Assembly (NCBI GenBank): GCA_030998225.1
Contig: JAPYXD010000698.1
Span: 971,001-1,035,000, forward strand
Direction of reading: 5' to 3'
DNA length: 64,000 bases
Source: Diplolepis rosae
Taxonomy: Eukaryota; Arthropoda; Insecta; Hymenoptera; Diplolepididae
The notes below the pieces were generated by a model. It saw only the letters and a program-made list of their open reading frames with translations, made no database searches and had not been told where the DNA came from. Shown piece by piece: positions 53,051-64,000 of the stretch (position 1 is its first letter; the number at the start of each line of letters is the position of its first letter). The position numbers and the translations under genes were made by a program.

Positions 53051-53930
53051 AAGAGTTCTGGTCAGAGTTCTGTTCCCCCCGGAATAGTTCTACAAAAAAG
53101 CCCGATAACATTTTTCTCTCAAGTGAAAATCCAAAAAGCTGTGGGACTTCAAAGTTACCAAAAAATTTTGAAACCCAAATTTTGAAAAGTTTCAAGAGTT
53201 CTGGTCAGAGTTCTGTTCCCCCCCGGAATAGTTCTACAAAAAAGCCCTATAACATTTTTCTCTCAAGTCAAAATCCAAAAAGCTGTGGGACTTCAAAGTT
53301 ACCAAAAAATTTTGAAAACCAAATTTTGAAAAGTTCCAAGAGTTCTGGTCAGAGTTCTGTTCCCCCCCGGAATAGTTCTACAAAAAAGCCCTATAACATT
53401 TTTCTCTCAAATCAAAATCCAAAAAGCTATGAAACTTCAAAGTTACCAAAAAATTTTGAAAATCAATTTTTGAAAAGTTCCAAGAGTTCTGGTCAGAGTT
53501 CTGTTCCCCCCCGGAATAGTTCTACAAAAAAGCCCTATAACATTTTTCTCTCAAGTCAAAATCCAAAAAGCTGTGGGACTTCAAAGTTACCAAAAAATTT
53601 TGAAAACCAAATTTTGAAAAGTTCCAAGAGTTCTGGTCAGAGTTCTGTTCCCCCCCGGAATAGTTCTACAAAAAAGCCCTATAACATTTTTCTCTCAAAT
53701 CAAAATCCAAAAAGCTATGACACTTCAAAGTTACCAAAAAATTTTGAAAACCAAATTTTGAAAAGTTCCAAGAGTTCTGGTCAGAGTTCTTTCCCCCCAC
53801 TTAATAGTTCTACAAAAAAGCCCTATAACATTTTTCTCTCAACTCAAAATCCAAAAAGCTATGACACTTCAAAGTTACCAAAAAATTTTGAAAATCAAGT
53901 GTTCTGTTATGATTTAGTTTTTCCAAAGTA
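53051..53930 (+). repeat. 144-bp tandem array, left arm
   Basis: Unit starts (AAGAGTTCTGGTCAGAGTTC) lie at 53051, 53194, 53338, 53482, 53626 and 53770, giving spacings of 143, 144, 144, 144 and 144. As 144 is divisible by three and one frame lacks stops, an open frame (53182-53931) repeats a 48-residue module containing SGQSSVPPRNSSTKKPYNIF. The first unit has 6 C instead of 7 in its C-tract, which breaks the frame. A selected protein is therefore not supported. Confidence 0.92.
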
Positions 53931-54201
53931 AACTTTATTCCTAAAAATCATCCTGTTTTATTTATCGATACCTTTTTCTTAAAAAAATTGTGATTATCAC
54001 GGATATATTTTACCAGTTATTCGAAATAGTAATTCAAAGTTGATCAATTGCAGAGTATTTGCTTCACTTCAGTCCCCTCAGTTTCAATGAACCCCTCATG
54101 GACTGAAAGAAGCTACTTTCAAAAAATTCAAAAAATCTCAGGTATTTTTGTTTCTTGAACAAAAACCAAATTTAAAAATTTTTTATAAAAAAATTTTGTT
54201 T

Positions 54202-54612
54202 GTGCCAGCTTAACGTTAAGCTGGCACTACACACCATAAAACATGTTTATAAAATGATTGAACCAATTTATTTATATACCATAATTTAAGGCTTATTTAA
54301 GGCTCCCGAAATATCATGGACCGAAAGTCGTAACATTACTTTTTTTCAACATATGTGTTGTGCTAGCTTAACCTTATGAAATATTCGGAAATCAATAGAA
54401 CAAAATGATTAAACCAATCCATTCTTGTAGTATAATTTAAGGCTCATTTTAGGCTCTCGAAATACGATAAACCGGAAGTCGTAACATTTTTTTATTTTTT
54501 TAAGATATGTGCTGTGCTATCTTAAGTTATGAAATATTGGAAAATCAATAGAACAAACTGATTAAGGCAATTCATTCTCATATCATAATTTAAGGAGGTC
54601 CTATCAGCTGGC
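54202..54612 (+). repeat. Three tandem copies of a unit of about 149 bp, led by a perfect palindrome
   Basis: Copies start near 54202, 54356 and 54505, each with a CATAATTTAAGG or TATAATTTAAGG word and GAAAGTCGTAACAT/GGAAGTCGTAACAT landmarks in the first two. The first copy opens with a perfect 26-bp palindrome (half-site GTGCCAGCTTAAC, 54202-54227). The block lies in the centre of the Foldback-like element. Confidence 0.75.
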
Positions 54613-55249
54613 ACCTTCACAACTGAATAAAAATATTTATTTCATGTGCCTCCGGCGCGTAAACTCGTTTTTACGCTACACCTGAGAGTAGCGTAATGTT
54701 GTGTAAATATTACGATACAGAGGAATGTACTGTAAAAATTGAACTGCGCATGCGCCTATTACGATACAGCGGAGCGTAATATTCTTATTCTTCTTCTACT
54801 TCTTCGTACAGCGTTGGCACCGTACTGACAAAGCCTTGTACATTTGAACTGCGCATGCGTCTATTGAAATCCATTACTACTACACAAAATCGAGAAAATC
54901 AAAATGACCGGAAGTATTCGCGAAATGTCAAGTGAGATAATCACGGCAATTTCGACCTTTTCAGATTGGATCCGAGTGTACGCATAAAAACTCGTATATG
55001 CGCCGAAGTCACATAAAATAGAATATATGCCAATGCACACAATTCGGGTAATTACGAGACTCGCTTAAAATGCTCGCAGGACTGATCGCGCCTCGGCTTC
55101 GATCTCCTGCGAGCATTGTCGCTCGTCGCGTAATAAGCCTCATTATGCGCCTAGGAACATAATATACTATTATGCCACATTTTTGGGCTAATTTTGGGCG
55201 GTAATGCTGATTTTTGGACTCTTGTCAGACAAAATTTGTAGATCTTTTT

Positions 55250-55860
55250 GAAGCGAACAACTTTGTATTCTTACGTTTTTTTCGTATTTTACATATTATT
55301 GTTAAAAAATTGAATTTTGGATTTTCAATAGTTTTTTTTTTAATTAAAAAGAAAAATATGCATCTTATGAAAAAATGTTACAATTCAAATTTGTAGGTCT
55401 TTATGTAGAAAATAATATTGTATCATAACGTTTTTACGTATCTCTTATAATTTAACTGGAAAATGGAATTTTGATATTGACTTTTTTCGAATTTGAATAT
55501 GCTGTAACATTTCAAATTTTGATTTAATCAAAAAATATTATCAGAATAATTTGTAGAGATTTATGAGCACCATCAAAAACCAGTATTGAAATTTTTGATT
55601 TTTTCAAAAAATTATTTTCAAAAACACAAAAGTAGTGCTCAATCCCTCAATTTTGATTGGATGTGGCTGGTTAACGAACTTGTCCTTACTTTTTCGGCTC
55701 CGATAAAGTGTACCAAAGCTCAATTCAATCTGATAATTCTATCGAGAGTTATGCCGCACACGACCTACTACAGACAGACAGACAGACACTTTCGTAAAAA
55801 CCATTTTTTCTGACTCAGGGGGTCTCAAAACGTAAAGATTTGATGAAAATTTCGAAAGTC
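55250..55860 (+). repeat. Dispersed repeat shared with 61250-61660
   Basis: GGTTAACGAACTTGTCCTTA, then TAAAGTGTACCAAAGCTCAA, then TTCAATCTGATAATTCTATC correspond to GGATAACGAACTTGCTTCTT, AAAGTATACCAAAATGCATT and TTCAATCTGATAATTCTTTC at 61520-61600. (CAGA)n follows at 55773-55788. Non-coding. Confidence 0.7.
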
Positions 55861-56824
55861 ATTTTTCACATAAAACCAATACCTTCTCATCCATGATGAG
55901 AATGTAAAAACGCGCCCCTGCATGGCCATATGTAGAGACGACTTTGGATAAAAATCGTCTTCTTGGGAACTTCATGGTCTAAGAATACACTGATTTTCCG
56001 GCTCATCAAAAATGTCTATCGATTTTTGGGCTGCAACCGTTAACATTAAAATTCACCCCTGCATGGTCATGTAGAGGCGTCTTTGAACAAAAATTATCTT
56101 TTTGCAAACTTTATGGTCTAGGAATAGGTTATTGCCAGAGCCCAAAAAAGCCCAAAATTCTGATGCAGTTTACTTTTAATTTATTTAAATTTTTGTTTAG
56201 CTGAGGTGATGGCTAGATTCAAGCTAGCACCTCCACACGAAATTTGATTTTTCTGGAAAGAGTATTGGAGCCCAAAAAAAGCCTAAAATTTTAATGTCTG
56301 AAAAGTTGGCACCACCATTTTTAATTTTAAAAAAATAAAAGTTTTGCTAAATTGTGCTGAATTTGGGCTACATTATACATTTTCGATATCACAAACCGTT
56401 TTTGAGAAAAATAAAATTTTGAAAAATGTAAATTTCGAAAAAATAAATGTTGTGCTGAGTTGTGATAGGCGAGCACAATAAATGTCTCGCTGAACGATTT
56501 TGTCTCGGATGTTTATTTTCCAAAATAGGTTCATTTTTATGAACTTGGGGATTTGTTTGGACATATAATTTTCAAATATGTGAATTTCGGAAAAGTGAAA
56601 GTTGCACTTTCATGAACTTGTAAATTAGTTTAAATACTAAATTTTTGAAATTTTTTAGAGATATTTGGTGATTTTTATTTCCCAAATAAGTTTACAGGGT
56701 TCGCCATTGTTGAGTTTTTGTTATAAATTATTTTTGAGCTTTGTTCCCAGAATTTAAATCGAAATTGAACTTTGACGTTATTTTTTATATATTCAAACAT
56801 CAGTTTTCATTTAGTATCAGTATG

Positions 56825-58105
56825 TAGGGGAGAAGCGGCGAAATTGGCGCACCTAATAGAAAGTGCGAGTTTAAAAAGAAAGTATATGACTAAAAATTAT
56901 GAAAAAATATTTATTTAATAGCTGGATATCTTTTCTATACTTTCCAATCGATAAAGATTGCATTGAAAATTATTAAAGCAGGTTTTTATTCAGATTTCCG
57001 AAGGACTGCACCTGCGTCAATTTACCCGCCATGTCGGGTAAATTGACGCACTAATATTATAATCTTCTCTTGCCACGTATTAGTTATATTTTCATAGATT
57101 TAGAATTACATTTCAGTAGCAAAGGATGACGAAAAGAGGTAGTTATAATTTGAAACTAAATTTGAGATAGTATATCAAGATATGTGAAGTTTTTTATACC
57201 TTTATTCACATAAACCAGCCAAAGTTAAAATATATTTTATATTTGAACAATAAAATACTGGCAATTGTGGATATTTAAGTGAATATTCAAATTGAAATCA
57301 TTTTTATAGAGAATTATTTGAATTTGTAATCAGAAGTATATACAATTATTAACTTTAGAAGACTTATAAATAATAGAAACAATAAATCAAAAATACAAAT
57401 TTTTTACTTACATTGCTTTCACATCTTAAAATCGAGAAAACTTTCAAAACACTGTCAGACTGCAAATTAATTATTAAAAATCGCTTTTAAAATGCCTTAA
57501 TACCTCAAACTTAAAAAAAAAATTTAACCACTGATTGTTCAAATGAATATAACCTTACAAAGTCATTACATCAGTTTTGGGAACCACATTACCTCCCATG
57601 TCACACAAAATCGTAAGAAAAAGATTAGCAGAAAAGTCCAGCAACATTCAAATGTATATATCTATATATTAATAATTGTGTACTTACTATCTTCTTTATA
57701 TTTTCAATCATAAACGCCCGAGCACTTGACTTCAGCCGCAAGTGTATCGTTCATTAATTAAATACTTTTTACGTAAAATGCTTATTTTTTCATACAAATA
57801 TTCTATCCTAATCGTAAGATTAAATATCAAAGATTATAAAATCGTTGCATTAATCTAATTCACCTTGAATTACTATTATTTAACGATTTAACTCAATGGC
57901 TTCGAACATAACCATTATGCCAAAAAACGATTAATCGCAATAAAACTGTATTAAGCAATTAGATTTTTATAATGTTTTCTATCAAATACATATCATACAA
58001 GAATGCACACGATAGAACTATTTTTATTTTTTGTTATGTTATCATTTTCTGAAAAATAGGGTGCGCCAATTTAGACGACGCGCCAATTTCGCCGCTTCTC
58101 CCCTA
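56825..58105. mobile_element. TA-flanked element nested in the Foldback-like element (1,277 bp)
   Basis: Inverted ends GGGGAGAAGCGGCGAAATTG (56827) and CAATTTCGCCGCTTCTCCCC (to 58103) have TA on each side, as in Tc1/mariner-type elements. A hairpin with CGTCAATTTACCCG arms sits at about 57014-57050. No transposase frame was seen. Confidence 0.85.
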
Positions 58106-58689
58106 CCCTTCAAACCTGTAAAAAAATCGATCCGATCTAATCCGAGGCAACTAACCGAATGAATCCGAAACCAAGTTTTCAATCCGAATTAATCCGAGCT
58201 TGGATATAAATATCGGAATGAATCGGAATATTTCTGATTGGCTCGAAATGAATTCCTATCCGATACTTTCGCCAGGGAAAAAGACATTATGCATCTTCGC
58301 CCAAAAGGACACTGCTTCAAGAGCTAAGTTGACAGCACTATAACATCAAATCATAATGTCTCTTATTTTATATAATAAATGGCTCATTTTATGGCCTATT
58401 GCCGAATTTTCGGTTTATCACTTTTTTAGAAACAAGTATAGTGTTTGTTACTTCAAGCCAGCAGTGCCACTCCAGGAAACGAACTAAAAATGTTCACTAC
58501 AAATTACACCATTTACAGAATTTCAGGCACATTTACGGTTCGAAATAATCCTTTGAAACATTGTCTTACATTCAAAATTAAAAAAGGGTAGTTAAGAGCA
58601 AAGGGCCAGAACGTTAATTATTTTTGCTACTTCATTCATAGACGAATATACGAAATAAACGAAAAAGATAGATCAAGATACAACTTTAA

Positions 58690-60500
58690 AGTGTCATAGC
58701 TTTTTGGATTTTGATTTGAGAGAAAAATGTTACAGGCCTCTTTTGTAGAACTATTCCGGGGGGAACAGAACTCTGACCAGAACTCTTGAAACATTTCAAA
58801 ATTTGGTTTTCAAAATTTTTTGGTAACTTTGAAGTGTCATAGCTTTTTGGATTTTGATTTGAGAGAAAAATGTTATAGGGGTTTTTTGTAGAACTATTCC
58901 GGGGGGGAACAGAACTCTGACCAGAACTGTTGGGACTTTTCAAAATTTGGTTTTCAAAATTTTTTGGTAACTTAGAAGTGTCATAGCTTTTTGATTTTGA
59001 TTTGAGAGAAAAATGTTATAGGGCTTTTTTGTAGAACTGTTCCGGGGGGGAACAGAACTCTGACCAGAACTGTTGGAACTTTTCAAAATTTGGTTTTCAA
59101 AATTTTTTGGTAACTTTGAAGTGTCATAGCTTTTTGGATTTTGATTTGAGAGAAAAATGTTATAGGGCTTTTTTGTAGAACTATTCCGGGGGGGAACAGA
59201 ACTCTGACCAGAACTCTTGAAACATTTCAAAATTTGGTTTTCAAAATTTTTTGGTAACTTTGAAGTGTCATAGCTTTTTGGATTTTGACCTGAGAGAAAA
59301 ATGTTATAAAGCTTTCTTGTAGAATAATTCCGTGGGGGAACAGAACTCTGACCAGAACGCTTGGAACTTTTCAAAATTTGGTTTTCAAAATTTTTCGGTA
59401 ACTTTGAAGTCCCACAGCTTTTTGGATTTTGATTTGAGAGAAAAATGTTAAAGGGGTTTTTTGTAGAACTATTCCGGGGGGGAACAGAACTCTGACCAGA
59501 ACTCTTGGAACTTTTCAAAAATTGATTTTCAAAATTTTTTGGTAACTTTGAAGTGTCATAGCTTTTTGGATTTTGACCTGAGAGAAAAATGTTATAAAGC
59601 TTTCTTGTAGAACAATTCCGGGGGGGAACAGAACTCTGACCAGAACTGTTGGAACTTTTCAAAATTTGGTTTTCAAAATTTTTTGGTAACTTTGAAGTGT
59701 CATAGCTTTTTGGATTTTGATTTGAGAGAAAAATGTTATAGGGCTTTTTTGTAGAACTATTCCGGGGGGGAACAGAACTCTGACCAGAACTCTTGAAACA
59801 TTTCAAAATTTGGTTTTCAAAATTTTTTGGTAACTTTGAAGTGTTATAGCTTTTTGGATTTTGATTTGAGAGAAAAATGTTATAGGGCTTTTTTGTAGAA
59901 CTATTCCGGGGGGAACAGAACTCTGACCAGAACTGTTGGAACTTTTCAAAATTTGGTTTTCAAAATTTTTTGGTAACTTTGAAGTGTCATAGCTTTTTGG
60001 ATTTTGATTTGAGAGAAAAATGTTATGGGGGTTTTTTGTAGAACTATACCGGGGGGGAACAGAACTCTGACCAGAACTCTTGGAACTTTTCAAAATTTGG
60101 TTTTCAAAATTTTTTGGTAACTTTGAAGTGTCATAGCTTTTTGGATTTTGATTTGAGAGAAAAATGTTATAGGGCTTTTTTGTAGAACTATTCCGGGGGG
60201 AACAGAACTCTGACCAGAACTCTTGGAACTTTTCAAAATTTGGTTTTCAAAATTTTTCGGTAACTTTGAAGTCCCACAGCTTTTTGGATTTTGACTTGAG
60301 AGAAAAATGTTATAGGGCTTTTTTGTAGAACTATTCCGGGGGGGAACAGAACTCTGACCAGAACTCTTGAAACTTTTCAAAATTTGGGTTTCAAAATTTT
60401 TTGGTAACTTTGAAGTCCCACAGCTTTTTGGATTTTCACTTGAGAGAAAATGTTATAGGGTTTTTTTGTAGAACTATTCCGGGGGGGAACAGAACTCTGA
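58690..60500 (-). repeat. 144-bp tandem array, right arm (13 units)
   Basis: The landmark CAGAACTCTGACCAGAACTC or ...CTG recurs about every 144 bp from 58763 to 60489 (13 times). Minus-strand frames repeat the same 48-residue module, with the longest open stretch at 59806-58940. G-tract length varies between 5 and 7 among units and shifts the frame several times. Confidence 0.92.
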
Positions 60501-60980
60501 CCAGAACTCTTGGAACTTTTCAAAAATTGATTTTCAAAATTTTGGTCAACTTTGAAGTCCCACAACTTTTTGGGAATAAAAATTTTCAAAATTTGAGTTA
60601 CACAGAACTCTAGAACTCTTGGAGTACTACAGAAATATATCGATAAAAAGTGAATATGCAAAAAGTGGGGGGCTGGAATTTTTTTTTGAAAGTTCACTGT
60701 GCCCGGAAATTCACGGAACTATTGTCGAAAAGCGTCAGGAACTCTAGAACTATGTTAAATCTTCCCAGAACTCTGAAAAAAATTGAAATTTTTCGAAAGT
60801 GGGGGGGAGCGTGAACTTAGCCCCCCATTTTGAAAATCTGATTTTTGAGGCATGTAAACCCCGGAACTATTCTTAAAAACTATCAGGAACCCTAGAACTA
60901 TTCTAAAGGAGCTCAGAACTCTAAAAAAAAAGTTGGTTTTTTAATAGTGTGGGTACAGCTTCACAGGCATACTCGGTTTA

Positions 60981-62831
60981 TGACTATATATTATACTTCT
61001 GAGAAGCATAATCTATTATACTGTTAAAATTGTTCTTAGCTTTAATATACTTTCAAGACACAGAGGTATCTTGATTTTAAACATATCTTAAGTATCAAAG
61101 ATTTAAGATACATACATGTATATGTGCCTCAAGCCCTGCGCACCGCAACGATTGACGTATGTATTGCGTTTTAATTTAAGACACATGTAACGGAAGATTT
61201 TTTCAGTTACGTATCTGCAGGGGGAAAATTAATTTTTATCTTCAAAAATAATTTTCTATATTGAAACGAAAAATATACATCTTATAAAAAATGTTTAACT
61301 TAAAATTTGAGATCTTCTTCGAGTTAACAATTTGGCATTATAATCCAACTTTTACAATACTGTAACTTTGTTAAATTTGGTCTAATTGTAAAATTCCAGG
61401 ACGATAAAGCTTTATGATTATGTGACCATCAGAATCAATATTACAATTTTTAACTTTTTTAAAAGTAGTTTTCAAGAATACCAAAAATGCCCTAATTTTC
61501 GGTATTTTTGTCGGATATCGCTGGATAACGAACTTGCTTCTTTCTTTTTGAACTGCGACAAAGTATACCAAAATGCATTTCAATCTGATAATTCTTTCGA
61601 AATTTATCGTGGCCTCAGACAATGATGACAACGAGAGAGGCAGACGGACTGACAGGATTGAAAAAACCCATTTTATGTTGTTACACGGAAAATCTCAAGT
61701 TTACAATTTTTGCTAAACCATGTTTCAGTTTAGGGAAAAAGGTGTCACAGTGAGAATTTTTCGCAGTGAAATACTGAATTTTAGATGAACTATATTATAA
61801 TTTACTATAGATTGTATCGAACTTTACCAGAACCTGTACTAAAGTTGTATATTATTTTTCGAATCTTTAGTATTTTGACTGCGAAAAATTTCCAGTTCGC
61901 TAGGAATAATTACCATTGCACCTCGATTTTCTCTAGATTCCTAATATTTTTTAGAATTATCATTATGAAAAAAAAAAACATATATTGCTATATAAAGTTT
62001 CTCCATGTAGAGGGTCATGAAACGTAGACATTTATTAAAAAATTAGATGTCAATTTTTACACAAATATGAATAGTTCTTATATGTGATGATAATGTAATG
62101 TGTATTATGAGAATAAAATTTATGTATGAGTAAAAAATATGAAGAAATTGACAATTTTCTCAGATCGGAGTAACATTGAGTTGGAAAAAGAACGATAAAG
62201 CTCACTGAAAGTGCTGGCTTGTCTTTATTTTATTTTACAAGGCGTGAACAAAATATTTCCATTTTTGCAAGCACATACACTGCGTTTTAATCTTGTTTGT
62301 AATTCCACGAAGAGAAAAATTATACTTAATTCCTAGATGGCTATGCTATTTTTTAGCAAAAAAAAACTGTCAACTTTAACGCTTTCTTGTATCCCGAAGA
62401 TATTCTAAAAAATGGATTCTGACACTTGTTATTATCAGTTTCACAGAAGCTAAGTTAATGTGCCCAAAAGTAGACGGAAGTGATAAAGATTTGAAGTGTT
62501 CAGTGTGAAGAGGGTCAAGGGTGATTAGAAAATCCTCGAGTTAAGAAAACTCAAGAAATGGAGGTCAATAGGATTCACCTAGGGGATTACTCAAAGCAAA
62601 TAGAACTACTTTATCTGCAGTCGCGGTCTTCTGATATCTTATAGTAGCGCCATACCATCCAAGCTCTAGATTCTCGAGCATTATCCTAGAATTACCTTAC
62701 CTTCTACTGCAGAATACATTTTATCTTCTAAAGTGTTCAATGTCGTGGGAATAACATTTCAGTTCTCTTATTCAGAACGCGAATCATTTTATAATATCAG
62801 GGACTTTTATTCTTATCCATAAAATACTTAA
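60981..62831. other. Gene-free sequence to the right of the Foldback-like element
   Basis: It contains a diverged copy (61250-61660) of the repeat at 55250-55860, which lies outside the Foldback-like element, so that repeat family is independent of it. No coding gene seen. Confidence 0.5.
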
Positions 62832-63534
62832 GGGGGCATACTCAGTCAGAAATTTTGAAAACTGCATTTTTTCAATAATTTTATATATTAAAGTAGAATA
62901 TCTTGAAATTTTTGTCTCAAAATTTCAAAACGATTAGAGCAACATTGAAAGAGTTAGAGCGTTTTGAAGCCCCGCCCATCCGACCCTCCGAGAGACACTC
63001 GAAAACTTTAAACGCGTTTATCTCAAAACTACATTTTCGAAGTCGGTGGACACGATTTCTCAAAAAATAATGCACCGATCCGTTTGAAAGTTTCCAGACT
63101 TATTTTATACATAATCAACTTGTCCGTGAACGAAGGATTTAAAAAAATAATTATTATAATTCGTTTAAAGCAATGAAATGGTCGATTTTTTGGAACAAAA
63201 GTCGCGATTTTCACTCACAAAGTTCTCCAAAAATTCAAAATTCAATTTTTTTCAAAATCCTTCGTTCAAATACTGGACAGTCATCTACTATCGAAATCTT
63301 TTTGGTTTTTCGATTTTAGATGATCCTGTCTCGAGATAGACACTTTTTCCTTAAGAGCCTTTATAAAATATACACTACTATTATAATTATTTTTTTTAAT
63401 CAAAAAATACCTACATGTTCTTCAAATGTTAGTTAATGACATGCAAAAATTTTTCAATCAATATATTCATTAATTTTTTATAACAAATTTGAGAGAAATT
63501 CTATTTTTTTGCCTTCCTGACTGAGTATGCCCCC
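62832..63534. mobile_element. GGGGGCATACTCAGTCAG-ended MITE, 703 bp
   Basis: GGGGGCATACTCAGTCAG (62832) and CTGACTGAGTATGCCCCC (to 63534) are inverted ends, with TTAA on the left (62828-62831) and TTTA on the right. The interior has no complete transposase. It resembles the GGGGATCC family in site preference. Confidence 0.85.
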
Positions 63535-63584
63535 TTTAGTCACTATTCAGTATTTCATATATCAAAATAACAATAATAATTATA

Positions 63585-63920
63585 CAGGGGCCATCGAAAA
63601 TTATCGGGCCACTAAATACTATCTGCTGGTGACCTTGAACTTAACAATGCAATTGAAGATCATTCGAGAGCCAACTTCAACATTTTAAATGAGAACATCT
63701 GTTTTTGACATTGGATTTCGAATGAGCGTAAAAAATTATGTACATAAAAATAGTCATATCATTAGGTCAGGAGGTCGCAGAGGTTATACCGATCCAAGGG
63801 TCAAAAATAAGGGTTCACATTTGAAATATTAATGTAGACCTTCAAATAACCTTCAACCCTATGGTCTAGGTCATGTTCAAGGTTACCAGCAGATAGTACT
63901 TGATGCCCCCTACAATTTTT
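63585..63920. repeat. Inverted repeat about 300 bp across
   Basis: ACTATCTGCTGGTGACCTTG (63618 on) pairs with CAAGGTTACCAGCAGATAGT (63879-63898), and GGGGCCATCG with GATGCCCCC further out. Non-coding; the right outer part may continue past the window. Confidence 0.65.
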
Positions 63921-63972
63921 ATTGGGGTCACATTATATAAAAATGCATTGTAACAGAAAATATCACGAAATG

Positions 63973-63987
63973 AGGGGGGGGGGGGGG
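63973..63987. repeat. Poly-G tract
   Basis: A run of about 14 G near the right edge. Its assembly length is uncertain. Confidence 0.85.
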
Positions 63988-64000
63988 TCCGATACTTTTA

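Larger units (their letters stand above)
52582..60980. mobile_element. Foldback-like transposable element, 8,379 bp, 10-bp TSD
   Basis: The element spans 52592-60970, bounded by ATGCCTGTGAAGCTGTACCC and its inverse, with ACTCGGTTTA duplicated exactly at 52582-52591 and 60971-60980. The outer 450 bp of each arm are near-identical. Inside, each arm becomes a tandem array of a 144-bp unit: 6 units on the left (53051-53930) and 13 on the right (58690-60500). Long inverted arms made of tandem repeats with a 9-10 bp duplication are the hallmark of Foldback (FB) elements, which are linked to the Mutator superfamily. No transposase was found in the 4.7-kb centre, so this copy looks non-autonomous. 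Close agreement of the arms implies recent movement or gene conversion. Confidence 0.85.

Noticed and set aside
53182..53931. 249-residue repetitive ORF as a gene, with its counterparts at 58686-60697
   Set aside because: It is explained by a 144-bp tandem unit with one stop-free frame; C-tract length changes break it, and it lies inside transposon arms.
58690..60500. CRISPR array
   Set aside because: The repeats are head-to-tail with no unique spacers, in a eukaryotic genome, and part of inverted transposon arms.

Overview
The window is insect nuclear DNA. It is strongly AT-rich, has intron-split genes with GT-AG junctions, and carries a dense load of DNA transposons (mariner, hAT with a BED finger, a Tc1-type DDE element, TTAA-flanked MITEs). 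A hymenopteran is plausible from this mix, but only 'insect' is secure. Only two host protein genes can be supported, and both are on the minus strand.

Layout: (1) 1-8319 holds the 5' three-quarters or more of a rotatin gene (RTTN / Drosophila ana3 family, centriole and cilium assembly). It has about 26 exons, nearly all with matching splice phases, and runs off the left edge. (2) 8444-8959 is a 127-bp inverted repeat just upstream of rotatin. (3) 9015-12829 is a transposon cluster. It has an outer element with an 8-bp target duplication and two younger hAT-type elements nested inside it, followed by two hairpin MITEs and a fourth element with an exact 8-bp duplication. (4) 12830-32300 is gene-poor, with dispersed repeats, a TTAA element, a deleted mariner and a 0.7-kb palindromic element. 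(5) 32385-34336 is a two-exon heparan sulfate 3-O-sulfotransferase, with a TTAA MITE in its intron. (6) 34337-50590 is gene-poor DNA with MITEs, a decayed mariner, a tRNA-like SINE head and a Tc1-type transposase pseudogene. (7) 50590-52200 holds a mariner 3' fragment and a set of head-to-head palindromic repeats. (8) 52592-60970 is an 8.4-kb Foldback-like element. It is bounded by a 10-bp target duplication, and its long inverted arms are tandem arrays of a 144-bp unit. (9) 61000-64000 contains further repeats, including a GGGGG-TIR element.

The two genes have no evident shared pathway: one acts at the centriole and the other in Golgi heparan sulfate modification. The main interest is the nested and palindromic repeat architecture, above all the Foldback-like element, whose 144-bp units (divisible by three) keep a 48-residue reading frame open in both arms.
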